64,000 nt of DNA from Lacihabitans sp. CCS-44 (GTDB taxonomy: Bacteria > Bacteroidota > Bacteroidia > Cytophagales > Spirosomataceae), in NCBI RefSeq assembly GCF_024343735.1, contig NZ_RJUE01000056.1, positions 96,887 to 160,886 on the forward strand, read 5' to 3'. This document shows positions 1-7,168 of this stretch, in pieces (within the stretch, counting starts at the first letter, position 1; each line of letters opens with the position of its first letter). The notes under the pieces are model-generated. The model was given only the letters and a program-made list of their open reading frames with translations. It was not told the DNA's origin and searched no databases. A program made the position numbers and the translations under genes.

Positions 1-146
1 AATCCCAACATCTTCAAGAAATCACGACGGTAAGTTCCGCCTTCCAATCCCTCTAAATTAAATTCTTTATCTGCGTTTTTAACAACGCTGATATCGTTTT
101 TCAACTCTTCAATACCTTTCCAATACCTTTTATTAGTATTCTCCAT
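1..146 (-). CDS. actB: Alternative complex III molybdopterin-type subunit ActB, N-terminal fragment
   Basis: Only the first 48 codons lie in the window; the gene runs off the left edge. The ATG sits at 146. The fragment begins MENTNKRYWKGIEEL and later shows a YRRDFLKMLG stretch, the variant twin-arginine-like leader typical of Bacteroidota ActB. ActB is the large iron-sulfur/molybdopterin-like subunit of the quinol:cytochrome c oxidoreductase (alternative complex III), which replaces the bc1 complex. It lies 44 bp downstream of actA on the same strand, as in known act operons. The identification rests on the start sequence plus synteny. Confidence 0.75.
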   Translation of the reverse strand, partial: MENTNKRYWKGIEELKNDISVVKNADKEFNLEGLEGGTYRRDFLKMLG

Positions 147-190
147 GAGTATGTATATATAAAATTCTCTTTATTACTTGAAAAAAATAA

Positions 191-1390
191 TTAATAATGA
201 CATTTAGCACATTCTAAGCCGCCTATGTCTTCTACTTTCATAGCCTCTTTCGAAGTGCTGTTGTGAGCTGTCAGCAACGCATCATAGTACGCATTTCCTT
301 TTGAGTTCACATCAGTTTTTCTATGACAATCTATACACCAGCCCATAGTAAGTGTATGGCGTTGTTGTACTACTTCCATATTTTTGATATCTCCGTGACA
401 ATTTTCACAATCTAGACCAGCCACGTTGGTATGTTGAGAGTGATTAAAATAAGCCAAGTCAGGTAAGTTGTGAACACGTACCCACTCAATCGGTTGATTT
501 TTCTCTATCGCAGTGTATATTTTCTGAATTTCAGGCGATTCTCTCTTAATGGTATTGTGGCAGTTCATACAAATGCTTGAAGAAGGAATACCCGATTGTT
601 TTCCTTTGTAAACTCCTGTGTGACAGTACGCACAATTGATTTCCATATCTCCAGCGTGAAGCTTATGAGAAAAGTTGATAGGCTGTGTTGGTGCATATCC
701 TTGGTGAACTCCTATTTTGTACAATCCGTCTAATGTTGCTTTTGTGCCTAACAAAACAAACATCCAAATAACGGCTGTTACGATGGTTTTGTTAGCCGAC
801 AAGCTTTTCAATGTAGACTTCAAACTGTCCATAGCAGATGGCACATCTTCTAATGACTCGCCCTTTGCTACTGTCGAAAGCAATCTTAACACTGCCAACA
901 ATGCCACAAGTACTAATGCCATGATTACCAACAACGCCACTAAAACAATGTTGAAAAATTTGCCACCTGAGGTTTCTTGAGCCGGAGCAGCAACTGCTGC
1001 ACCAGGAGCTGCGGCTGCGGGAGCTGCATTCGCCGTTTTCACATAAGCTAGAATGTTTTTGATTTCCGCATCACCATAAGCAGGAAAGGCCGTCATCTGC
1101 GTTTTATTGAATTTTTCATACAATTCAACTGCGTATTTGTCTCCACTAGAGATAACAGCAGCTGGATTGTTAATCCATTTTTTCAACCAAGCCGCATCTC
1201 TTCTGTCTTCGATTCCAGCCAAACCAGGACCTACAACTACAGAAGCGTCAGTAGCGTGACATTGAGCACAGTTATTTTTGAAAAGAGTTTCCCCTGCAGC
1301 GGCATCACCATCTTGGGCGAAAGTGTTTAATGTAAGAACAAAAACGAGGGCTACGAGAGTGAGTAATTTTTTCGAAATATTATTTATCAT
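191..1390 (-). CDS. actA: Alternative complex III multiheme cytochrome c subunit ActA
   Basis: 399 aa. A signal peptide (about residues 1-25) is followed by a class I cytochrome c domain with one CAQCH heme site. Then come an Ala/Pro-rich linker, a long hydrophobic segment (about 147-175), a second hydrophobic segment (about 203-220), and a C-terminal multiheme part with five more sites (CAYCH, CMNCH, CENCH, CIDCH, CAKCH). The five C-terminal hemes match the pentaheme ActA of alternative complex III, which passes electrons from the complex towards cytochrome c or the terminal oxidase. The monoheme N-terminal domain makes six heme sites in total. It is the first gene of an operon reading into actB and has a good promoter at 1423-1452. 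Confidence 0.88.
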   Translation of the reverse strand: MINNISKKLLTLVALVFVLTLNTFAQDGDAAAGETLFKNNCAQCHATDASVVVGPGLAGIEDRRDAAWLKKWINNPAAVISSGDKYAVELYEKFNKTQMTAFPAYGDAEIKNILAYVKTANAAPAAAAPGAAVAAPAQETSGGKFFNIVLVALLVIMALVLVALLAVLRLLSTVAKGESLEDVPSAMDSLKSTLKSLSANKTIVTAVIWMFVLLGTKATLDGLYKIGVHQGYAPTQPINFSHKLHAGDMEINCAYCHTGVYKGKQSGIPSSSICMNCHNTIKRESPEIQKIYTAIEKNQPIEWVRVHNLPDLAYFNHSQHTNVAGLDCENCHGDIKNMEVVQQRHTLTMGWCIDCHRKTDVNSKGNAYYDALLTAHNSTSKEAMKVEDIGGLECAKCHY

Positions 1391-1422
1391 TTTAAATTAT
1401 AATATTGCAATTTTTGAGACTA

Positions 1423-1452
1423 CAAAGCTAAGGGAGGAATGCTTTTTATCAA
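1423..1452 (-). promoter_or_regulatory. Bacteroidota-type promoter for actA
   Basis: On the minus strand a TTG (1452-1450) is followed after 19 nt by TAGCTTTG (1430-1423), matching the TTG-N19-TAnnTTTG consensus. Transcription would start near 1416, about 25 nt before the actA ATG. Confidence 0.7.
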
Positions 1453-1620
1453 AATATGTAATGTGATTTTTTTTGAATTCAAAAAATTTAGAATCATTTT
1501 AAATAAGAATACAACTTATTGAAAATGAATTATTTAGAATAAAAAATACCATTTGAAAAGTAGTTTGTACTAACCTATCAAATGGTACTAATTTTAGTTT
1601 TTGAACTTTTTCAAAAATTG

Positions 1621-1691
1621 AGGTCCCGAGCGGATTCGAACCGCTGTAGAAGCTTTTGCAGAGCTCTGCCTAGCCGCTCGGCCACAGGACC
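1621..1691 (-). tRNA. tRNA-Cys (GCA)
   Basis: 71 nt on the minus strand. All four arms fold: acceptor GGTCCTG with CGGGACC (one G-U pair), D stem GCC/GGC, anticodon stem GAGCT/AGCTT with loop CTGCAAA (anticodon GCA), and T arm AGCGG TTCGAAT CCGCT. The discriminator base is U, the usual identity element of tRNA-Cys. The 3' CCA is not encoded. A promoter lies at 1710-1740. Confidence 0.95.
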
Positions 1692-1709
1692 CTCTTATTT
1701 AAAGGAATG

Positions 1710-1740
1710 CAAATTTATGACCAAATAGCTGTTTTGCCAA
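1710..1740 (-). promoter_or_regulatory. Promoter for tRNA-Cys
   Basis: Minus strand TTG (1740-1738), 20-nt spacer, then TAAATTTG (1717-1710). It lies 18 bp upstream of the mature tRNA 5' end, a normal distance for a short leader. Confidence 0.65.
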
Positions 1741-1771
1741 AATTATTTTAGAATATTCTTAATTTTTTCTT

Positions 1772-1806
1772 AAAAAATGAAATGGCTGCCTTATAGACAG
1801 CCATTT
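1772..1806 (-). terminator. Rho-independent terminator of rpsA
   Basis: The stem AAATGGCTG (1780-1788) pairs with CAGCCATTT (1798-1806) around a 9-nt loop. Read on the minus strand it is followed by a T-rich run. It lies 33 bp past the rpsA stop. Confidence 0.8.
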
Positions 1807-1839
1807 CTGAAGAAAAATTATTTTTAAGAAAAACTGAGA

Positions 1840-3663
1840 TTAAGCCTCGTCAGTTGTTTTCTTCTTTACTACTTTCTTTTTTGGAGAAGCTTCTTCGCTT
1901 TCAAGTTGATCTCTCAACGCCGAAAGAGCTGACAAGTCACCTAATGTAGATTTCTCCATTTCAGGCAATTTTACTTTATCTGTAGCTTTTACTGGAGCTT
2001 TTTTCTTCTCTACTTTAGGCTCTTCTTTCTGAACTTCCCAAGTTTTTGAGTGAGAAAGAACGATTTTCTTCTCTTCTTTATTGAACTCGATTACTTCAAA
2101 AGAAAGTTTCTCGCCCATTTCGCCAAGTGTTCCGTCTTCTTTAGCGATAGCTTTTAAGCCAGCTTGTCCTTCGATACCGTAAGGTAGTTCCAAGGTAACT
2201 TGTTTCTCGTTTTTACCAACGATGTTACACTCATGTACTGTTCCTACTTCGAATACTGTTTCGAAAGTATCCCAAGGGTTTTCTTCTAGGTGTTTATGGC
2301 TAAGAGCCAATCTTCTGTTGTCAACGTCCAATTCAAGAACGATAACCTCAAGTTCTTCTCCGATTTTTACAAAATCAGACGGATGCTTGATTTTCTTTGT
2401 CCAAGAAAGGTCAGAAACGTGAACTAGACCGTCGATACCTTCTTCAAGTTCTAAGAATAAACCGAAGTTGGTAAGATTACGAACTGTTCCTTTATGTTTT
2501 GTACCGATAGCATATTTAGCCAAAAGATCTTGTTTTGTCCAAGGATCTTCTGTCATTTGCTTGATACCCAATGACATTTTTCTTTCGTCTTTGTCCATAG
2601 TCAATACTACAGCTGAGATATCGTCTCCGATTTGCAAGAAATCTGATGGGTTTCTCAAGTGTTGCGACCATGACATTTCTGAAACGTGGATAAGACCCTC
2701 AACACCTGGCTTAAGCTCAAGGAATGCACCGTAATCAGCGATGTTTACGATTTTTCCGCTCACTTTAGAACCTACTTCTAGGCCTTCAGCTAATGAATCC
2801 CAAGGATGCGACTCCAATTGTTTCATACCCAATGAAATACGTTTCTTGTCGTCATCAAAGTCAAGAACAACCACTTTGATTTTATCGTCAAGATTCAATA
2901 CTTCGTTCGGGTGATTTACTCTACCCCACGAGATATCCGTGATGTGTAGTAAACCATCTACGCCACCAAGGTCGATGAATACACCGAAGTTAGTGATGTT
3001 TTTAACCACACCTTCCAATACTTGACCTTTTTCAAGGTTAGTAAGGATTTGCTGACGTTGCGACTCAAGGTCTTTCTCGATCAACACTTTGTGTGATACT
3101 ACTACGTTGTCGTTGGTATGGTTGATTTTAACCACTTTCACTTCCATACGTTTTCCTACAAACACATCAAAGTCTCTGATAGGTTTAACGTCGATTTGTG
3201 AACCTGGCAAGAATGCCTCAATACCAAAAATATCTACAATAAGACCACCTTTTGTACGACGCTTAATCAAAGCATCAACTATAATGTCAGTCTCAAGAGC
3301 ACCTTCAATTTTAGACCAAGCTGTAAGGATTCTGGCTTTTTTACGAGAAATAACCAATTGTCCTAGAGCATCTTCTTGTTTTTCGATAAAAACCTCCACT
3401 TTGTCACCCACTTTAAGGTCAGGCAAATCGCGGAATTCTGAACGAGAAACGATACCATCTGATTTGAATCCGATGTTTAATAAAACTTCTCTGTCTGTAA
3501 TACCTACCACTAGGGCATCTACTACGTCTTTTTCTTCAATTGCGGCGAAAGTTTCACCGTAAACTGCTTCTAAATCTGCTTTCTCGGCAGCGGTGTATCC
3601 TCCACCAATGCCTTTTTTTGTTACTTTCTCCCAATCGAAATCAGGAAATGTTTGATTTGTCAT
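1840..3663 (-). CDS. rpsA: 30S ribosomal protein S1
   Basis: 607 aa. An acidic N-terminal segment is followed by six S1 RNA-binding (OB-fold) domains from about residue 45 to 540, with recurring cores such as GVFIDLGGVDGLLH and GLFLELEEGIDGLVH. The C-terminal tail is Lys/Glu-rich. S1 binds mRNA leaders on the 30S subunit. Length and six-repeat layout fit Bacteroidota S1, in which the first two repeats are usually divergent. The gene is monocistronic, with a consensus promoter (3756-3785) and a terminator (1772-1806). An IS110 element sits just upstream of the promoter. Confidence 0.97.
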   Translation of the reverse strand: MTNQTFPDFDWEKVTKKGIGGGYTAAEKADLEAVYGETFAAIEEKDVVDALVVGITDREVLLNIGFKSDGIVSRSEFRDLPDLKVGDKVEVFIEKQEDALGQLVISRKKARILTAWSKIEGALETDIIVDALIKRRTKGGLIVDIFGIEAFLPGSQIDVKPIRDFDVFVGKRMEVKVVKINHTNDNVVVSHKVLIEKDLESQRQQILTNLEKGQVLEGVVKNITNFGVFIDLGGVDGLLHITDISWGRVNHPNEVLNLDDKIKVVVLDFDDDKKRISLGMKQLESHPWDSLAEGLEVGSKVSGKIVNIADYGAFLELKPGVEGLIHVSEMSWSQHLRNPSDFLQIGDDISAVVLTMDKDERKMSLGIKQMTEDPWTKQDLLAKYAIGTKHKGTVRNLTNFGLFLELEEGIDGLVHVSDLSWTKKIKHPSDFVKIGEELEVIVLELDVDNRRLALSHKHLEENPWDTFETVFEVGTVHECNIVGKNEKQVTLELPYGIEGQAGLKAIAKEDGTLGEMGEKLSFEVIEFNKEEKKIVLSHSKTWEVQKEEPKVEKKKAPVKATDKVKLPEMEKSTLGDLSALSALRDQLESEEASPKKKVVKKKTTDEA

Positions 3664-3755
3664 AAATGAATTAAAATGCTCATTATTACATCAATAGACC
3701 GAGCTTTTCTACTGAAATTGATTAAAAATTGATAATTCCTCGTTAAAAAGGAGTG

Positions 3756-3785
3756 CAAAGGTAGGGAATTTGAGAAAATATGCAA
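3756..3785 (-). promoter_or_regulatory. Promoter for rpsA
   Basis: Minus strand TTG (3785-3783), 19-nt spacer, TACCTTTG (3763-3756). The expected start near 3749 leaves a leader of about 85 nt. The IS110 element probably begins within about 50-100 bp upstream of the TTG box, so the core promoter is intact. Confidence 0.75.
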
Positions 3786-3889
3786 GGAAAGTGCGGAGAT
3801 TTTTTGGGTAAACAGTTAAAAATCAGGCTTCGACTCCGCCTTTAGATTTGTGAGATGAAAAAACTATTGAGTAATTAGGATAATTTTAC

Positions 3890-4095
3890 GACGGTAATTT
3901 GTCCTAAGTGGGAAACAGGAGAAACCTATTCGACTCCGTAAGAATAAACTTATACTGAGATTAAGGCCCTGCTTCCCTCACTCTATTCAACGCTATTTAG
4001 CTATTGAGGAATCGTTGGTAGACGATAATCCTATTAAAGGCTTTCGCAGAATTGAGTTTACTTAGGCCAAGTTTTTCTTTTCACTGTAAATTTAA
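3890..4095 (+). ncRNA. Candidate bridge RNA of the IS110 element
   Basis: Established knowledge: IS110-group elements encode a structured bridge (seek) RNA in the non-coding end upstream of the transposase, with loops complementary to donor and target DNA. Seen here: a hairpin TATTC (3927-3931) / GAATA (3942-3946) with 10-nt loop GACTCCGTAA, and a second hairpin ATCGT (4011-4015) / ACGAT (4022-4026) extended by AGGA/TCCT. The first hairpin carries TCGACTCCG, which also occurs outside the element on both sides (3830-3838 and three times in 5161-5220). That is what a target-guide loop should look like. Assignment and ends are inference. Confidence 0.4.
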
Positions 4096-4100
4096 ACATT

Positions 4101-5126
4101 ATGAAGTTAGAAGAGCAATTGAATTACAAATTATTTATTGGAATTGATGTATCTAAGAAAACTATTGACTCCGCAATTATAAACGATTTTGGTAAAAAAA
4201 TTGGGCATAGAAAATTTACAAATAATCAATTTGGTTTTGATTCTTGCTTAGAGTGGTTGCGGGAGTTTTACCAAGATGGTCAAGTAATCTTTTGTTTAGA
4301 ACATACTGGCATTTATAGTCGATTATTAAGTATGTTTTTACAAGATGAAGGCTTTTCGGTGTGTATGGAATCTGGATATGTTATCAAGCACTCTGGTGGT
4401 ATTTTAAAAGGGAAGAATGACAAAATTGATGCGTACAGAATAGCGGAATATGCACTCAGTAACAAGTTTAAACTAAAGATTGCAGAGCATTATGATTTGA
4501 ATATCATAAAGTTACATGATTTAATGACAACCAGAAATCGACTCGTAGTAGACCTTAAAAGGCTTACAACGCCAATTAACGAAATGAAGGAACATGGAGG
4601 TAAAGAATCGTATGATATGCTTCTAAAAGCTTGCAAGTCTGCAATCGATGGTTTAATGAAATCCATTAAGGAAATCGAGCAAATGATTGACGAGCTTATA
4701 GAAGAAGTTGAGGGATGGAAAGAAAGAATGGAATTGGTGACCTCGGTAAAAGGAATAGGTAAAATTGTTGGTCTTTGGATGATGGTTTATACGAAAAACT
4801 TTAGCTCAAAAATCAACGCCAGGCAGTTTGCTTCATTGGTTGGAATAGCACCTTTCGAGGAAAGCTCTGGAAGTTCGGTAAGAAAAGGGACACATGTGAG
4901 CAACCATGCACATAAGTTCTTGAAAGGCATACTCCATTCAGCTGCAATGTCTGCTATAAAATCCAGTTCTAGAATAAAAGAATATCATATAAAAAAGAAA
5001 AAAGAAGGTAAAAAAGGTTTTGTCATAATGAATAACATAAAGAATAAACTTGTTCAAACCGTATTTTCGGTAGTGAGAACAGGAATTCAGTATGACGAGT
5101 CTTTTCAGTACAAAAAGGTAGCATAA
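4101..5126 (+). CDS. IS110-family transposase (DEDD recombinase)
   Basis: 341 aa. The N-terminal RuvC-like DEDD domain shows IGIDVSK (Asp16), FCLEHTG (Glu67) and KNDKIDAYR (Asp107, Asp110), the four acidic residues of the family. A coiled-coil linker follows (about 140-210). The C-terminal Transposase_20 domain has SVKGIGKIVG and PFEESSGSSVRKG (251-263), which holds the conserved serine region. The length is normal and the frame intact, so the element may be active. The enzyme is expected to use a bridge RNA to pair donor and target DNA. Confidence 0.93.
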   Translation: MKLEEQLNYKLFIGIDVSKKTIDSAIINDFGKKIGHRKFTNNQFGFDSCLEWLREFYQDGQVIFCLEHTGIYSRLLSMFLQDEGFSVCMESGYVIKHSGGILKGKNDKIDAYRIAEYALSNKFKLKIAEHYDLNIIKLHDLMTTRNRLVVDLKRLTTPINEMKEHGGKESYDMLLKACKSAIDGLMKSIKEIEQMIDELIEEVEGWKERMELVTSVKGIGKIVGLWMMVYTKNFSSKINARQFASLVGIAPFEESSGSSVRKGTHVSNHAHKFLKGILHSAAMSAIKSSSRIKEYHIKKKKEGKKGFVIMNNIKNKLVQTVFSVVRTGIQYDESFQYKKVA

Positions 5127-5160
5127 TAATTGCAGTTTTATTTGTAATTACCTTAGCTAT

Positions 5161-5232
5161 CTCAGCCACCATCGACTCCGCTCAACCACCATCGACTCCG
5201 CTTAGCCATCATCGACTCCGCTCAGCCACCAT
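5161..5232. repeat. 20-bp tandem repeat at the right side of the IS110 element
   Basis: Three full copies and one partial copy of a 20-bp unit, CTCAGCCACCATCGACTCCG, with single-base differences (starts 5161, 5181, 5201, 5221). Every full copy contains ATCGACTCCG, matching a putative guide loop inside the neighbouring element. No ORF spans it, and there are no spacers as in CRISPR. Confidence 0.85.
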
Positions 5233-5391
5233 TGGCCCAACTCTCGGTTATTGTGAGATTTCGTCAAAATCCGGCCGTATTGAATACCTTTGAAAAACTA
5301 TTGCAGAAAATACACAAAATTCAACGAAGTTGCACAAAGGGAATTGTCTGATTACCAGAACAACTTGTAATTGGAGCATTCTGGCAGAAGC

Positions 5392-5895
5392 CTATCTACT
5401 CTTACTCAAAAACGGCAGCCAATTTTCTTCCAAGTTACCCGAGCAATCTCTTACAAACATCAGGAAGGTGGGCTTGAAAGGTTTCACTTTTAAGTGCATC
5501 TTTGCCTCTTCGGGCGTGTAGCTGCCTTTCTCGGAATTGCAACGTTTGCAGGCAGTGACTAGGTTTTCCCAATGTGTTTTGCCTCCACGGGATTTTGGCA
5601 TTACGTGGTCTAATGTTAAATCATTTTGCTTACCACAATAAGCACATGTGTTGTTGTCACGTTTAAATATATTTTGACGGGTCATTACCACATTTCGAAA
5701 TGGCACTGAGACATAAGAATTAAGACGAATGATGGATGGAAGGGGGTAGTTTTTATTAATAGTTCTGATTTTATCTTTTGGATTTTCAGCTACCATTTCT
5801 GCTTTATTAAGATATACCAACAAGAATGCCTTTGGAACTGTACAGATACTGATGGCTCTGTAGTCGGCATTTAGGATTAACACTTTCCGCCCCAT
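5392..5895 (-). CDS. HNH endonuclease family protein
   Basis: 167 aa from the ATG at 5895; an in-frame TTG two codons upstream is less likely. The N-terminal half begins MGRKVLILNADYRAI. The C-terminal half holds a zinc-type HNH module: CAYC, LDHVMPKSRGG (the His of the nuclease core), WENLVTACKRCNSEKG (two more Cys). This small stand-alone class is widespread in Bacteroidota chromosomes and is usually annotated as HNH endonuclease of unknown target. It is single, with no partner gene, so a defence role cannot be inferred. It is convergent with the IS110 transposase. Confidence 0.85.
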   Translation of the reverse strand: MGRKVLILNADYRAISICTVPKAFLLVYLNKAEMVAENPKDKIRTINKNYPLPSIIRLNSYVSVPFRNVVMTRQNIFKRDNNTCAYCGKQNDLTLDHVMPKSRGGKTHWENLVTACKRCNSEKGSYTPEEAKMHLKVKPFKPTFLMFVRDCSGNLEENWLPFLSKSR

Positions 5896-6048
5896 AAACA
5901 ATTAGGTTTTTGAATAATAGACTAATTGTCAGGCAATTTAATGAATTCTTTCTGAAATATGAACCTAAGAAATGAAATTAATCAGAAAATAATATTGAGT
6001 GGTCAATTCTTTAAATACTAGAGTGTTAGGTATATAGTTCTATAAAAC

Positions 6049-6498
6049 CTATTCGCCTCTACTTCTGTCTCTTGAAACGTCTTTTTCTTTAATGCTTTCA
6101 CGTTTATCGTAGAGTTTTTTGCCTTTTGCCAAGGCTATATCGAGCTTGGCAAGGCCACCTTCGTTTATGTAGATTCGGGTTGGTATGATGGTGAGGCCTT
6201 TGTCGGTAAGTTTATTGATTAGTTTTTTTATCTCTTTTCGGTTGAGGAGCAATTTACGCTCACGTAGTGGCTCATGGTTGTTATAAGTGCCATTGTCGTA
6301 TTTAGATATGTTGAGGTTTTTAACGTAAAGTTCGTTCTTTTGAAAAAAACAATAGGCATCGGCCATGCTCACTTTCCCTTCTCTGATAGACTTTATCTCG
6401 GTCCCTGAGAGTACCATACCTGCGGAATATTCTTCAAGAAAGAAAAACTCGAAGCGGGCTTTTTTGTTAGATATGTCTGTAGTTTTGACGAACTTCAT
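6049..6498 (-). CDS. smpB: SsrA-binding protein SmpB
   Basis: 149 aa starting MKFVKTTDISNKKARFEFF. SmpB carries tmRNA to stalled ribosomes for trans-translation. Family features are present: the OB-fold core with SGTEIKSIREGKVSMADAY, the LLLNRKEIKKL segment, and a Lys-rich C-terminal tail (YDKRESIKEKDVSRD) that enters the decoding channel. The ATG at 6498 fits the family N-terminus. An upstream in-frame ATG at 6609 would add 37 residues encoded by a terminator hairpin and is rejected. It has its own promoter (6523-6552) overlapping the upstream terminator. Confidence 0.95.
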   Translation of the reverse strand: MKFVKTTDISNKKARFEFFFLEEYSAGMVLSGTEIKSIREGKVSMADAYCFFQKNELYVKNLNISKYDNGTYNNHEPLRERKLLLNRKEIKKLINKLTDKGLTIIPTRIYINEGGLAKLDIALAKGKKLYDKRESIKEKDVSRDRSRGE

Positions 6499-6522
6499 TG
6501 CAATAGAAAAATAATTGGGATA

Positions 6523-6552
6523 CAAAAGTAACAAAAAAAATCCCTGCCTCAA
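6523..6552 (-). promoter_or_regulatory. Promoter for smpB, overlapping a terminator
   Basis: Minus strand TTG (6552-6550), 19-nt spacer, TACTTTTG (6530-6523). The TTG box lies in the loop of the hairpin at 6539-6569 and the spacer covers its T-run. Termination of the upstream RNA and initiation of smpB therefore share the same DNA. Confidence 0.65.
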
Positions 6553-6569
6553 TGATAGTGACAGGGATT
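6533..6569 (-). terminator. Strong rho-independent terminator upstream of smpB
   Basis: The stem AATCCCTG (6539-6546) pairs with CAGGGATT (6562-6569), with an inner TCA/TGA extension. On the minus strand it is followed by eight T residues (6540-6533). No coding gene precedes it on this strand before the divergent hflX, so it must end a non-coding transcript. Confidence 0.8.
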
Positions 6570-6675
6570 CCGACTTACGTGCTTTCCTAATAATCCATGT
6601 GCTGGCCACTGGCCGTTACGAGGGATTAAATCTTTAAGAGCTAAGCTCTAATATCTTTGGTCGTGTTTGATTCTA
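6533..6675 (-). ncRNA. Candidate small RNA between smpB and hflX
   Basis: About 140 nt, bounded by a consensus promoter (6681-6711) and the strong terminator at 6533-6569. Internal structure visible on the DNA: TAATCC/GGATTA arms (6591-6596 with 6623-6628) enclosing a GGCC-ACT-GGCC hairpin (6604-6614), and an AGAGC/GCTCT hairpin (about 6637-6649). It has no convincing ORF and does not match tmRNA, 4.5S RNA or RNase P RNA motifs that I can recognise. A 6S-like or other regulatory RNA is possible. Confidence 0.45.
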
Positions 6676-6680
6676 GTTAG

Positions 6681-6711
6681 CAAATGTAAAAAGCGAAAAA
6701 TAAAATTCCAA
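6681..6711 (-). promoter_or_regulatory. Promoter for the candidate small RNA
   Basis: Minus strand TTG (6711-6709), 20-nt spacer, TACATTTG (6688-6681). It matches the same consensus as the actA, rpsA and smpB promoters and predicts a start near 6674. Confidence 0.55.
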
Positions 6712-7168
6712 TCAAATCTACGTTTTTTAACATTACAAAGTATTTATGACGATGTTTCTATCCGTTTAATAACTTTGCGTTATGCTATTATGCATTACCA
6801 ATACTGTGCCAGTATTTTTGTAAATCATTAAAAAAAATAAAAAAAATCTACTCTAAAGAAATAAAAGATTGATTTATAACACTTTACAAAAATCATTAGA
6901 TTTGACTCTTAGATTTTTAAAGCTTTGCGAATGTCCTGTGCCAAAGTTTAGAGAGTGAAGAATTACCAGTTGAACAAAAAAATCGCTAATATTGTCTTAA
7001 TTTGTATTAAAAAATAAAATCGAATGATTTCTTCTTTCTCAACTCAATATTAGAAATATTCATAGGAAAACTTCATTTTAAGTTATGTTGTTGAATAATG
7101 ACATTAACAAAGCTATATTTTCATAAACGCGAGCATTTGGACTCAGACAAAACATAAAAACTCAAGAA
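6712..7168. other. AT-rich intergenic region upstream of hflX
   Basis: No gene is seen. It contains two TAnnTTTG boxes on the plus strand (TAACTTTG at 6770-6777, TAGATTTG at 6897-6904) without a well-spaced TTG, and a small hairpin AATACTG/CAGTATT (6800-6816) followed by a short T-run. hflX could therefore have a leader of roughly 260-390 nt, but no recognisable riboswitch is present. Confidence 0.4.

Larger units (their letters stand above)
3840..5160 (+). mobile_element. IS110-family insertion sequence (approximate ends)
   Basis: It contains one IS110 transposase gene (4101-5126) preceded by about 260 bp of non-coding sequence. IS110 elements have no clear terminal inverted repeats and usually no target duplication, so the ends cannot be read directly. 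The limits given are the interval between two flanking copies of TCGACTCCG: one at 3830-3838, the other at the start of the tandem repeat at 5161-5232. The insertion lies between rpsA and an HNH nuclease gene. Confidence 0.6.

Noticed and set aside
717..980. 87-codon open frame antisense to actA
   Set aside because: Fully inside actA on the opposite strand, in the Ala/Leu-rich linker and membrane region that keeps the reverse frame open.
3089..3562. 157-codon open frame on the plus strand
   Set aside because: Lies wholly antisense to rpsA, has no homology-like features, and its low-complexity Ser/Thr-rich translation is a shadow of the S1 repeats.
5161..5232. CRISPR array
   Set aside because: Repeats are contiguous with no spacers and there are no cas genes.
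6499..6609. 37-codon N-terminal extension of SmpB
   Set aside because: It would be encoded by the terminator hairpin and promoter upstream; the conserved family start is the ATG at 6498.
6533..6675. tmRNA or 4.5S RNA gene next to smpB
   Set aside because: Too short for tmRNA, with no tag frame or tRNA-like ends, and the conserved SRP loop sequence is absent.
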